Shown here piece after piece: positions 8,254 through 16,801 of a stretch of 64,000 nt of DNA; position 1 is the first letter of the stretch, and each line of letters begins with the position of its first letter. Position numbers and translations under genes: made by a program. The notes below the pieces were generated by a model that worked only from the letters and a program-made list of their open reading frames with translations, was not told the origin of the DNA and did not search any database. The stretch covers positions 124,001 through 188,000 of the forward strand of contig MWSW01000014.1 in NCBI GenBank assembly GCA_002050165.1, given 5' to 3'. This DNA is from Candidatus Tepidiaquacellales bacterium OLB4/UTCHB1 (GTDB taxonomy: Bacteria > Bacteroidota > Ignavibacteria > Tepidaquicellales > Tepidaquicellaceae).

Positions 8254-9071
8254 AATAAATCCTCCGTTTCGGAAGATCCCTCACGCTTTAAAGTTGAGAC
8301 ATCAACCCCGTTCTTACTGAGAAACTCCACCGCAAGTTGCAGATAGTTCTTTGCGCCTGTGGAATCCGGTTCGTAATTGATAATCGGCTTACCAAAGCTT
8401 GGAGCTTCACCAATCTTTACATTCCTTGATATTTTAACGTCATAAACCTTTTCACCGAAAAATTTTCTGAGTTCACCCTCTACCTGATTTGCAAGTTTCA
8501 ACCTTGAATCGAACATTGTTAGCAAGTATCCCTCTATATTTAGATAGTGGTTATAATTATTCTTAACGTTCTTAATTGTATTGAGCAACTGTGATAATCC
8601 CTCCAAAGCATAATATTCACACTGAACCGGTATCAAAACTGTATTTGCGGAAGTGAGGGAATTTAAAGTAATAATTCCAAGTGACGGCGGGCAGTCTATA
8701 AAAACGAAATCATACATACCGGACGGCAACCCGGCAAGTTTATCCCTGAGAACTCTTTCCCTGCTCAGTACTGATACAAGTTCAATCTCTGCTGCAACGA
8801 GATTAATGTTTGAAGGAATCAGATCAAGGTTTTCAAAATCTGTTTTTTTTATACATTCGGTTACCGGCTCGTTGCTAATCAACAATTCGTAAGTTGACTT
8901 TCCTTCATCGTTAACTTCTACACCAACTCCTGATGTAGCGTTTGCCTGCGGATCAGCATCAATTAACAAGACTCTCTTTCCAAAATACGCAATAGCTGAT
9001 GACAGATTTACAGCTGTTGACGTTTTACCTACGCCACCTTTCTGGTTTGATATGGATATTATTTTCGTCAA
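8250..9071 (-). CDS. parA: ParA/Soj chromosome-partitioning ATPase
   Basis: Deviant Walker ATPase that works with ParB in origin segregation. The Walker A motif SNQKGGVGKTSTAVNLS has the signature lysine; FVFIDCPPSLG is Walker B. The TTG at 9071, giving MTKIISISNQKGG, is preferred as the start. The longer frame to 9119 would overlap the upstream hydrolase gene by 40 bp and adds a tail (residues before LTKIIS) that ParA proteins lack. With this start the protein is 273 residues and the intergenic gap is 8 bp. The parA-parB order on the minus strand is canonical. Confidence 0.95.
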   Translation of the reverse strand: MTKIISISNQKGGVGKTSTAVNLSSAIAYFGKRVLLIDADPQANATSGVGVEVNDEGKSTYELLISNEPVTECIKKTDFENLDLIPSNINLVAAEIELVSVLSRERVLRDKLAGLPSGMYDFVFIDCPPSLGIITLNSLTSANTVLIPVQCEYYALEGLSQLLNTIKNVKNNYNHYLNIEGYLLTMFDSRLKLANQVEGELRKFFGEKVYDVKISRNVKIGEAPSFGKPIINYEPDSTGAKNYLQLAVEFLSKNGVDVSTLKREGSSETEDLF

Positions 9072-9079
9072 GGTTTCTC

Positions 9080-9766
9080 TTAGATTTCTATCGTATCGCC
9101 GGGGTTCATTATTTTGCACTGTTTTCCGGTTGACTCTAGCTTACGTTTAAACTCTTCTGCATCAACTTTTATTACATCAAAAGTATTGTAGTGAATCGGG
9201 GTTATAGTTTCTGCGTTAATAAATTCAGCAGCTTTTACTGCATCATCAATTCCCATGGTGAAATTATCCCCGATTGGGAGAAAAGCGTGATTTATCTCGT
9301 TCATTTCCCCTATAAGTTTCATGTCCATAAACAAAGCTGTGTCGCCGGCATGATAAACAGTTTTGTCACCTGATTTGATTATAACCCCGGCAGGGTCTCC
9401 GGCATAGGAACCGTCGGGCATTGATGATGAATGATGTGCAATGGTCATTTTCACCGATCCGAATGGAAATTTAAATAATCCACCGATGTTCATCCCATGC
9501 GTTTTAATCCCAAGCGATTCCATTTTATACGAAATTTCTGCAGTGGCTATTACAGTTGCATTATTGCTTTTCGCAATGGTTTGTGTATCACCAAAATGAT
9601 CGCCGTGCCCGTGAGTCAAAATAATATAGTCGCATTTCAAATCATCGGGAGTAACCGGACATAGAGGATTGCCGGTAATGAATGGGTCTATCGCAACCGA
9701 ATAACTATACCCGTTATTTTCAATTTTAATTAAAAGAAATGAATGACCATAATAAGTAATATTCAT
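9080..9766 (-). CDS. UPF0173 metal-dependent hydrolase (UlaG-like metallo-beta-lactamase fold)
   Basis: A 228-residue metallo-beta-lactamase-fold protein. It has ILTHGHGDHFGDT (HxHxDH metal site), HHSS near the middle, VYHAGDTALFMDM with the second metal Asp, and a C-terminal PIHYNTFDVIK carrying the last His. This pattern is that of the UPF0173/UlaG group, whose members hydrolyse phosphodiesters or lactones; the substrate here is unknown. It lies 8 bp upstream of parA and probably shares its transcript. Confidence 0.88.
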   Translation of the reverse strand: MNITYYGHSFLLIKIENNGYSYSVAIDPFITGNPLCPVTPDDLKCDYIILTHGHGDHFGDTQTIAKSNNATVIATAEISYKMESLGIKTHGMNIGGLFKFPFGSVKMTIAHHSSSMPDGSYAGDPAGVIIKSGDKTVYHAGDTALFMDMKLIGEMNEINHAFLPIGDNFTMGIDDAVKAAEFINAETITPIHYNTFDVIKVDAEEFKRKLESTGKQCKIMNPGDTIEI

Positions 9767-9934
9767 GACATTTGATTTTTCACTTCAAGTTAAGTTTATT
9801 GATAAACGTTTTCAATTTAATAAAACAGAGGGTTCAACTCTCCGAAGTTGCAGTTAAAACTAGCAAATGGGGTCGAATCTATATTTAATTCCGAACGGTA
9901 ATGTTTTTTAATACCGTATTGTGTAAATTTGTTC

Positions 9935-10447
9935 ATGAAAATATTATTAGTAATATCACTAATTTTCTTTTTGAATTTCAATTGCATGAACGAGATTGGA
10001 AACCTTTCAGACTCTGATGAAAAGTTGACTTTAATCGAATATAACTTTTCTTCGGGAGCTATTTCACCTGAATATCAATACAGCTATAAGGTACTGATTA
10101 ATTCTGACGGCAGCTGTGTTTATTCACTTCACAAGGGGGATGATAATTTGACCGAAATGTTTTCAATCAGTAATCAAAAGTTTGCTGAGCTCAGCGATAA
10201 AATTATCAGCTCGGGAATAATGAACGGAAATGTTGCTTCACTTCCATCTGGAGAAATTCCAGACGGTAGTGCGAGCGAATGGATTGTACTGCTCATTGAA
10301 AACACGAACCCTGACCTTGACCAACCACCAAAAAAAATTGAAATTCCTCCACATGTTGAAAAGAAGTTTGAAGCAAGCCTTAATGAAATTTACTTGACAA
10401 TAAAAAATTTGATTCCAAACGAAATTAAGAAACGCGATGAGAAATAA
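9935..10447 (+). CDS. Secreted or lipoprotein of unknown function, first of a tandem paralogous pair
   Basis: I do not recognise this family. From the ATG at 9935 (preferred over a TTG at 9929) the protein is 170 residues with a hydrophobic leader ending in a cysteine (FFLNFNC), so it may be a lipoprotein although the lipobox is poor. The mature part resembles the next gene product: LIEYNFSSGAISPEYQYSYK versus LVEYEYSTGPVSPEYFYSMK, and ENTNPDLDQPPKKI versus ENTNPNLDQPPKKI. It overlaps the next gene by 11 bp, so the pair is co-translated. Both look like small beta-rich periplasmic or surface proteins. Confidence 0.6.
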   Translation: MKILLVISLIFFLNFNCMNEIGNLSDSDEKLTLIEYNFSSGAISPEYQYSYKVLINSDGSCVYSLHKGDDNLTEMFSISNQKFAELSDKIISSGIMNGNVASLPSGEIPDGSASEWIVLLIENTNPDLDQPPKKIEIPPHVEKKFEASLNEIYLTIKNLIPNEIKKRDEK

Positions 10448-10952
10448 ATTTATCTTGTTGGTTCTGCTCACCTCTTTATTCTTTACTCAGGGCGAATTAA
10501 TTTCTAAGGATAAGTGGACATTGGTAGAATACGAATACTCAACCGGACCTGTTTCGCCCGAATATTTTTACTCAATGAAAATATTTATTAATCGAGACGG
10601 AACCGCCGGCATTTCTTATTCAACTTCAGGTACATCAACTGTAAAATCCAAAGAATTTAGAATCAGCAAATCTAAAATCCGGCAGTTAAATTATGCTATA
10701 ATCAAAAGCAGAATAATGACAGTACCGGTTTCAGAAATGAAGTATGAAGGTGAAATTATAATTGGCGGACAACAACGTTCCGTAACTCTCACAGTTGAAA
10801 ACACCAATCCGAATTTAGATCAACCGCCAAAGAAAATTTTTGTTTCAGGGCAAGTAAAGGAGCAATATAGCATTAAGCTCAATGAACTTTTTGACCTTAT
10901 TGAATTATTAGTTCCGGCAAGTGTATTGAATGAAGTTAGTGCTAAACCGTAA
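10437..10952 (+). CDS. Secreted protein of unknown function, second of a tandem paralogous pair
   Basis: A 171-residue protein with a signal peptide (residues 1-19, FILLVLLTSLFFTQGE). It lacks the cysteine seen in its upstream paralogue and so should be soluble or otherwise anchored. It shares the two conserved blocks described there (VEYEYSTGPVSPEYFYS and VENTNPNLDQPPKKI). The middle is more diverged. The 11-bp overlap and the similarity point to a tandem duplication followed by divergence. No function can be assigned. Confidence 0.6.
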   Translation: MRNKFILLVLLTSLFFTQGELISKDKWTLVEYEYSTGPVSPEYFYSMKIFINRDGTAGISYSTSGTSTVKSKEFRISKSKIRQLNYAIIKSRIMTVPVSEMKYEGEIIIGGQQRSVTLTVENTNPNLDQPPKKIFVSGQVKEQYSIKLNELFDLIELLVPASVLNEVSAKP

Positions 10953-11069
10953 CAGGATTTGTTTCGTTACCTTAAGTTATCAGGTATTCGGTAAATTTCC
11001 TGCAATAACTCCACTTCACATATTTAAATCTTTTGAGCATCTAAATATCTCACCGCCAATGTTAGAAAA

Positions 11070-12182
11070 ATGAAAGTAGTTACAATCATCAGTATAATTC
11101 TGGGAATAATTTATTTCTCCTGCACAAAACAAGTCCACACTGAAAAGAGAAAGTTAACTGTTGCGGATGCAATGGGTAACTTTGACACAAGCGGTTACAA
11201 ACTTGCTATTGAACCACGTAAATTTTCTTTTCCTGACGATCATGGACCTCATCCCGGGTTTCGTACAGAGTGGTGGTACATCACAGGCAACCTCACATCG
11301 CAAAGCGGAAAAATGTTCGGATATCAGTTCACAATTTTCAGAAACGATATTTCTACCGATACTATTACTTCTGCAAACAGTTGGTCAACGGATCAGGTCT
11401 ATATGGGTCACCTTGCAATAACAGATATTTCTTCCGGCAGGTTCTTTTTTAAAGAAAAAATATCACGAGGTGCGGCCGGGATAGCTGGCGCAATCTCAAA
11501 GCCGCTTAGAATTTGGATTGAAAACCTAAGTTTAACCGCAACTGACACGGTAAACCCTACCCCGGTATTTTCACTCCAGGCGAAGGATTCCCTGCTTGGG
11601 TTACAACTAACACTTGAATCTTTGAAACCATACGTTTTACAAGGTGATTACGGACTTAGTCAAAAAAGCGCTGAACCAGGAAATGCTTCTTACTATTTTT
11701 CTTTGACCCGGCTTGAAACTTCAGGGGAAATTTTTCTAAACGGGATTGAATATAATGTAAGTGGCTATTCATGGATTGACAGAGAATGGGGTACAAGTGC
11801 GCTTTCAGATGATCAGGCAGGCTGGGACTGGTTCTCTATACAGCTTGACGACAATACCGAGATAATGTATTACCAACTTAGAAAAAAAGATGGCAGTATA
11901 AATAAATTCAGCAAAGGCATAATTGTGAATCAAGACGGAAGTACATACCCGCTTGAATTCAATGATGTAAATCTTGTCGTTACTGATATGTGGAGAAGTA
12001 ATTCTGGTATTAATTATCCTTCAGGGTGGAAATTAAATATCCCCCAAAAAGAAATATATCTGTTTATTACTCCTTCGGTAAAGAATCAGGAACTTGATTT
12101 GACGATAACCTACTGGGAGGGATCTGTAAGAGTTTCCGGAAGTCATACCGGTCGCGGTTATGCAGAATTGACAGGATATTAA
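11070..12182 (+). CDS. AttH/CrtC-like lipocalin-fold lipoprotein (predicted secreted hydrolase family)
   Basis: A 370-residue lipoprotein: the leader ends IIYFSC with Cys18 as the lipidation site. The body matches the COG5621/AttH family, whose double-lipocalin fold is shared with carotenoid 1,2-hydratase CrtC. The hallmark is FPDDHGPHPGFRTEWWYITG near residue 55, followed by GYQFTIFRN, a central SGYSWIDREWG and a late YWEGSV. No AttEFG transporter genes lie next to it, so its partner and substrate are not visible. It is a single gene followed by a convergent operon. Confidence 0.8.
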   Translation: MKVVTIISIILGIIYFSCTKQVHTEKRKLTVADAMGNFDTSGYKLAIEPRKFSFPDDHGPHPGFRTEWWYITGNLTSQSGKMFGYQFTIFRNDISTDTITSANSWSTDQVYMGHLAITDISSGRFFFKEKISRGAAGIAGAISKPLRIWIENLSLTATDTVNPTPVFSLQAKDSLLGLQLTLESLKPYVLQGDYGLSQKSAEPGNASYYFSLTRLETSGEIFLNGIEYNVSGYSWIDREWGTSALSDDQAGWDWFSIQLDDNTEIMYYQLRKKDGSINKFSKGIIVNQDGSTYPLEFNDVNLVVTDMWRSNSGINYPSGWKLNIPQKEIYLFITPSVKNQELDLTITYWEGSVRVSGSHTGRGYAELTGY

Positions 12183-12211
12183 AAAGATCGTCTGCCCGTA
12201 TCGCTGACTTT

Positions 12212-13552
12212 TCAGGAACTCATAGATTTCAATAACACATTGGTAGTTTTCCGGAATACAGGTTCGAGCACTTTTCCCTTCAAATATTTTCGAATATCTT
12301 TTTCTTCCACAGCTTTTTTCAGAATTGCCAGCGTCTCATCGTAAGCTTTGAGAGTATAGTTGATGTCTTCATCTGAATGCGAGAAACACATATTATGGAA
12401 ACCTCCCCATAGAATTCCGCGCTTAATCATCTCCTGTTGCATTAGAGTTTTCATTTCCAGTTGATTGCAACCGGATTTTACTGAATCGAAGGTAATTATT
12501 GATCTGCAGTTGTAACCCGAACAAGCAGTGTAATCAATCCCGTGTTTTAAGACTAAGCTGTTGTATCCTTTCTGAATCAAAGCACCTTTCTCATCGAGAT
12601 ATCCTGTTACATTCTTTTCCACAATTTCATTAATGGTTGCAATTGCGGCTGCAAGTGATAATGCTTCACCACCGAATGTTGTGAAAAAGAAAACGTCTTT
12701 TTCGATAAGCGACATCACATCCTTTCTACCGGTTATAACTGAAACCGGCATTCCGTTTGCTATGGCCTTTGAAAAACACGCAAGATCGGCATTCACTCCG
12801 AAGAAATCCTGTGCTCCACCCGGGGCAATTCTGAAGCCAGTCCACATTTCATCGAATATGAGAAGAATATTATTTTGGGTGCAAATTTCTCTGACTTTTT
12901 TCAAAAAGTCGTCTTTGGGTTTCTCGAAAATAAATGGTTCGAGAATTACACATGCAATATCATCGTCAATTGAATTTATCAGCGAATCAATATCATTATA
13001 ATTAAAAGTGAAGCTCAGGTCTTTCACAGCGTCAGGAATTCCGTTATTCCTATCGGTAACCGATATATACCAATCGTGCCATCCATGATACCCGCAGCAA
13101 AGTACTTTACTTCGACCGGTAAATGCCCTTGCAAGCCTCACTGCCGCAGAAGTTACGTCGCATCCGGTTTTAGAAATCCGCACCGATTCTGCATTTGGAA
13201 CGACTTTCCTGATGAGCTCCGAAAATTCAACTTCAAGTGGATGTGTTAGCGAAAAAGTTATACCTTTTGCGAGTTGCTTTTTAATGGCATTGTCAACACT
13301 GTCATAAGCGTAACCAAGTGATATGGGGCCAATTCCCATATTGTAATCAATAAACTCATTTCCATCAACATCCCAAACATGCGATCCTTTACCGTAATCG
13401 AGATAAACCGGCGCAACTCCGAAAGACCATTGCGTCGGACCTTTTGCGAGAGTTTGAGTAGAAGCAGGAATCAGCCCTTCGGACCTTTTGAATATTTCAA
13501 GTGAATTCTTTATTTCAGGATAATCTTTATTGAACTGGATTTTGTTTGCCAT
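12212..13552 (-). CDS. Class III PLP aminotransferase, glutamate-1-semialdehyde-aminomutase-like
   Basis: A 446-residue PLP enzyme of the HemL-like class III group. Key features are YHGWHDWY in the PLP phosphate region, IFDEMWTGFR with the PLP-ring Asp, and the Schiff-base lysine Lys262 in CFSKAIANGMPVSV. It is unlikely to be the haem-pathway HemL, because it sits in a sugar operon: its ATG overlaps the stop of the transketolase C-half (TAATG, sharing position 13552). Homologues of this type occur in surface-polysaccharide loci next to SpsF-type nucleotidyltransferases, where they are thought to aminate a sugar ketone or aldehyde. That role is inferred from context. Confidence 0.78.
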   Translation of the reverse strand: MANKIQFNKDYPEIKNSLEIFKRSEGLIPASTQTLAKGPTQWSFGVAPVYLDYGKGSHVWDVDGNEFIDYNMGIGPISLGYAYDSVDNAIKKQLAKGITFSLTHPLEVEFSELIRKVVPNAESVRISKTGCDVTSAAVRLARAFTGRSKVLCCGYHGWHDWYISVTDRNNGIPDAVKDLSFTFNYNDIDSLINSIDDDIACVILEPFIFEKPKDDFLKKVREICTQNNILLIFDEMWTGFRIAPGGAQDFFGVNADLACFSKAIANGMPVSVITGRKDVMSLIEKDVFFFTTFGGEALSLAAAIATINEIVEKNVTGYLDEKGALIQKGYNSLVLKHGIDYTACSGYNCRSIITFDSVKSGCNQLEMKTLMQQEMIKRGILWGGFHNMCFSHSDEDINYTLKAYDETLAILKKAVEEKDIRKYLKGKVLEPVFRKTTNVLLKSMSS

Positions 13553-14457
13553 TAATTTCCGTTTAGTTTGTTTACTATTTTCTTGGTTAATTTCTCTGCG
13601 GTATAACCCTCGTATTCAAGCACATCAGGTAGTGTTGCAGGTTTAAACCATTTTTCATCAAATGAGATCGGAAGTACATTTGCACTTTGACCATGCTCCA
13701 ACAAACACTCAGCTAAAACCGAGAACAAACCACCTTTTTTAAAGTGATCCTCAACTGTAACAATCAGCTTTGAATTTGAAGTAACCTCAAGTATAGTTTG
13801 AAAATCAACGGGTTTGAGGGTTCGGAGGTTTACCAAGCCTGCCGAGACGCCGCGTTCCGTAAATAGATTCAACGATTTATAACATTCGCTGAAACAAAAT
13901 CCATAGGTTAAAATTGTAACGTCCTTCCCGGTAGAAATAATTTCAGCTTTTCCGATTTCAAAGTTTGTCGAATGTTCTACGACAGGTTTCATGTTATTAT
14001 ACCTGATGTAAAAAGGCTGTGGGTGTTCCAAGACTGTTTTAAATCCAATCAACATATCCGCTTCATCAGCGGGACACCAGACGTTTACATTTGGAATACC
14101 TCTCATGATTGATACATCTTCAAGAGATTGGTGAGTGGGACCGTTACCATCGGATAAAAAACCGGGAAATGCACCGACAAGTTTAACCGGTAAACCGGGT
14201 ATTCCGATATCGGTACGAATAAATTCAAATGCCCTCATCGTAAGGAAAGAGGCGAGTGCATGTACGACAGGAATTCTCCCTCTAAGCGCCATCCCCGCTG
14301 ATGCACCTACAAGCGTCATCTCTGTGATTCCGGTATCAATAAATTTTCTGCCAATTTGCGAAGGTAGATTTCTGATAGCTGCCCGATTTTCAGCTGTCAT
14401 TACAACAACCCGTTCATCTTCATCAACAATTTGCCTAAGCAACTCTTCGTATGTCAT
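13552..14457 (-). CDS. Transketolase C-terminal subunit
   Basis: A 301-residue half-transketolase holding the pyrimidine-binding and C-terminal domains. It contains GITEMTLVGASAGMALRG with the catalytic Glu that activates thiamine diphosphate, GPTHQSLEDVSIMRGIPN, and the late ILTYGFCFSECYKSL typical of the C-domain. The partner N-half is encoded at 18881-19738 in the same operon but 4.4 kb away, with two kinase genes in between. Its ATG overlaps the stop of the upstream kinase (ATGA, 14454-14457). Such split transketolases in glycan loci probably act on a specialised sugar rather than in the pentose phosphate pathway. Confidence 0.86.
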   Translation of the reverse strand: MTYEELLRQIVDEDERVVVMTAENRAAIRNLPSQIGRKFIDTGITEMTLVGASAGMALRGRIPVVHALASFLTMRAFEFIRTDIGIPGLPVKLVGAFPGFLSDGNGPTHQSLEDVSIMRGIPNVNVWCPADEADMLIGFKTVLEHPQPFYIRYNNMKPVVEHSTNFEIGKAEIISTGKDVTILTYGFCFSECYKSLNLFTERGVSAGLVNLRTLKPVDFQTILEVTSNSKLIVTVEDHFKKGGLFSVLAECLLEHGQSANVLPISFDEKWFKPATLPDVLEYEGYTAEKLTKKIVNKLNGN

Positions 14458-16793
14458 TTTTGGGCGTTACCTTTCATTACCGATTTAAATTCTACAATAA
14501 ATTCCGCACCTTTACCGGGTTTACTTTTGATTTTAACTTTTGCATTTAAAAGTGTAATGAGCTTCTTAACGATCGAAAGTCCGAGACCTGTTGAAGATTC
14601 GCCCCCTGTTGGTTTTGCCGAAAGATGAGAATATCTTTGGAAAACTTTTTGCTTGTCTTCGACTGTTAAACCTGGTCCCTCGTCTTTTACTGATAATAGC
14701 AACTTGCTATCCTTATGAATCAATGTAACGTAAATATTGCCACCTCTGGGTGAAAACTTAATCGCGTTTGTAATAAGATTATCGAAGATTTGGAGTACCA
14801 GACTTTTATCATAGTATAATATGATTTCATTGGACGGATAATTCTTGTGTATCGTAATCTCTTTCCTTTCAGCATCTGCCTTTACTTTTGATATTCCAAA
14901 ATCTATAAGGTTAACAATATTGAATTCTTCCGGTACCATATTAAACTCGTTTTGCTCTATAGCTTCAAGATTCAGGAAATTTTTCACTATGCTTAGCATC
15001 GAATTTGCGGAGTTAATAATATCGTGCATGAATTCATCTACCTCATCGCGCGTTATCGATTCATCCTCAATAATATAGTTTGAAAGTCCGATTATGGCGC
15101 TTAATGGATTCCTCAGGTCGTGCGATGCAATTGCAAGAAACTCAGATTTTTGTTTCTCCCGCTCAAGCAATTGAAAATGAAGTTCACGCAATTCGTCAAG
15201 TGCTTTTTGGTGTTCAACATATTTCAACCTGTAAATTTCTTTCTCCTTTTCTGCGTTTTCAAGATCGTAAATGATTTTTATTTGTTTCAGGTTCTTATCC
15301 CTTTTTTCGTTAAATAATTCTTTATTTATATCGCAATATTTCTGTGAATACTCGAATGCCTTTTTGTAATTCTTTTGCTTTTGAAATAGAGTTCTAAGCA
15401 TATCATAGCATTCCACCAGCATTAATTTTTCATGATCCTTTATAATCAAATGTATAATTTTCAACAGCTCTTTTTCAACAATAGCATATTGACGTTTCTG
15501 CATCTGAATACTTAGCTGAAGCAACCGGTTCTCAAGTCCGAACATATGCGATCCAAGTTCAGAGCAAATTTCCTGAGCTTTTTCCAAGAGTTCAATTGCT
15601 TTTTCAAGGTTGCCCCTGTATCTGAAAATCTTCGCATAGAGGTTGTATGAATATGCCTCTAATCTTTTATTCCCGGATTCGGTTGAATTCTTCAAAGCTT
15701 GTTCAGCATATCGTTCGCAATGATTGAAATTGCCGGTCAACGTACAGAGGTAACCAAGATTAATCAGGCATTCAATAAACCCATTCATATCCTTGATTTC
15801 CTTTTTCATTTTCAAAGCTTTTTTGAAATAAATCTCAGCGTTCCGATACTCATTTCTTTGTTGATAAAGTGTACCAATGTTCATGTAACCGGTTGAAAGC
15901 CCTACGGCATCACCAAATTTCTCCTTCAGGACGGTTGCCTTCAAAAGCAAATCTAAGCTCTTTTCAAAATCACCGAGGTTTTTGTATGCAAGACCTAGGT
16001 TGCCGTAAACAGAGGAAAGTGAATAATCATCCTTTGCTTCTCTACTGAACTTCATTGCTTTGTTCAGGTTAAAAATAGCCTTCGGTAACTCACCGAGCTC
16101 CCAGTAAATATATCCAAGGTTACCGTAAACAACCTGAATTGTATTGAAATTTTTAAGTTCGGAAAAAATCTTCTTTGCAGATTCAAGGTTACTTATAGAT
16201 TTCTGCACCTGACCTGATCTGAACTGTGTATTTGCAAGATTGATATAAATAATCGCTCTGGTTTTTTGTGACTCCGCAGAATTATCACTTACATATTCAA
16301 GAGCTTTGTTAAATAACGAAACACCGTATTTGTATTTTCCCCTTTTTGATTCATTTATACCTAAACCCATATAACATCTCGCAATACCGGTATTATTTTT
16401 TAACTCTTTATAAACTTCAAGACTTTGCATAAGATATTCATGGCACATTTTAAAACCACTACTGAAGCTGTGTTGGGTAGCTTTCTCATACAATGCTTCA
16501 GCTCTTAATTCGGGATCGTTAAGTTTTACTGATAACGCCAACGCTTCGTCAGTGAGCGCATTTGCAGTCTCTCGCTTTGAAAGTCTGCGGTTAACATCAA
16601 TGAGTTTGATAATTACCTTTAAGAGTAATTTCTCGAGTCTTTGTTTGACTGATTCTTTTTTTGTCAATCTGATTTTTTCCCGTAGCTCATTTTCAAGAGG
16701 CGATAGAGAATCTAACAGAGATTTTCTATCTGCTGTGTCATCTGATAACAATGAGTCAATTTTGTCAGATATTTTTTTTTCAAATTTATTCAA
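14454..16793 (-). CDS. Cytosolic TPR-repeat histidine kinase (second of two paralogues)
   Basis: A 779-residue kinase with no signal peptide or transmembrane segment. Roughly residues 55-480 are tandem tetratricopeptide repeats (for example ARCYMGLGINESKRGKYKYG and YGNLGYIYWELGELPKAIFN), then a coiled coil (about 495-550). HisKA follows with His558 in AIASHDLRNPLSAIIG, and an HATPase domain with NAIKFSPRGG, VKDEGPGL and STGLGLSIVKKL. All catalytic boxes look intact. It is 8 bp behind its paralogue and overlaps the transketolase C-half. TPR arrays usually bind a peptide or protein, so it may sense a cytosolic partner. No response regulator lies in the operon. Confidence 0.88.
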   Translation of the reverse strand: MNKFEKKISDKIDSLLSDDTADRKSLLDSLSPLENELREKIRLTKKESVKQRLEKLLLKVIIKLIDVNRRLSKRETANALTDEALALSVKLNDPELRAEALYEKATQHSFSSGFKMCHEYLMQSLEVYKELKNNTGIARCYMGLGINESKRGKYKYGVSLFNKALEYVSDNSAESQKTRAIIYINLANTQFRSGQVQKSISNLESAKKIFSELKNFNTIQVVYGNLGYIYWELGELPKAIFNLNKAMKFSREAKDDYSLSSVYGNLGLAYKNLGDFEKSLDLLLKATVLKEKFGDAVGLSTGYMNIGTLYQQRNEYRNAEIYFKKALKMKKEIKDMNGFIECLINLGYLCTLTGNFNHCERYAEQALKNSTESGNKRLEAYSYNLYAKIFRYRGNLEKAIELLEKAQEICSELGSHMFGLENRLLQLSIQMQKRQYAIVEKELLKIIHLIIKDHEKLMLVECYDMLRTLFQKQKNYKKAFEYSQKYCDINKELFNEKRDKNLKQIKIIYDLENAEKEKEIYRLKYVEHQKALDELRELHFQLLEREKQKSEFLAIASHDLRNPLSAIIGLSNYIIEDESITRDEVDEFMHDIINSANSMLSIVKNFLNLEAIEQNEFNMVPEEFNIVNLIDFGISKVKADAERKEITIHKNYPSNEIILYYDKSLVLQIFDNLITNAIKFSPRGGNIYVTLIHKDSKLLLSVKDEGPGLTVEDKQKVFQRYSHLSAKPTGGESSTGLGLSIVKKLITLLNAKVKIKSKPGKGAEFIVEFKSVMKGNAQK

Positions 16794-16801
16794 ACTGAAA
16801 A

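Noticed and set aside
7354-9119. Search for a parS site near parAB
   Set aside because: No sequence close to the TGTTTCACGTGAAACA consensus was found by eye in or around the genes.
9831-9890. GGTTCAACTC and GGGTCGAATC strings suggesting a tRNA
   Set aside because: No acceptor stem, anticodon arm or CCA-side pairing around them.
9924-9931. TAAATTTG, a perfect match to the Bacteroidota -10 motif
   Set aside because: It ends only 3 bp before the ATG at 9935, which would put transcription start at or inside the start codon. Chance in AT-rich DNA is more likely.
12212-13552. Haem-pathway glutamate-1-semialdehyde aminomutase (hemL)
   Set aside because: Operon context with split transketolase and SpsF-like gene makes a sugar aminotransferase more likely; HemL identity was not adopted.
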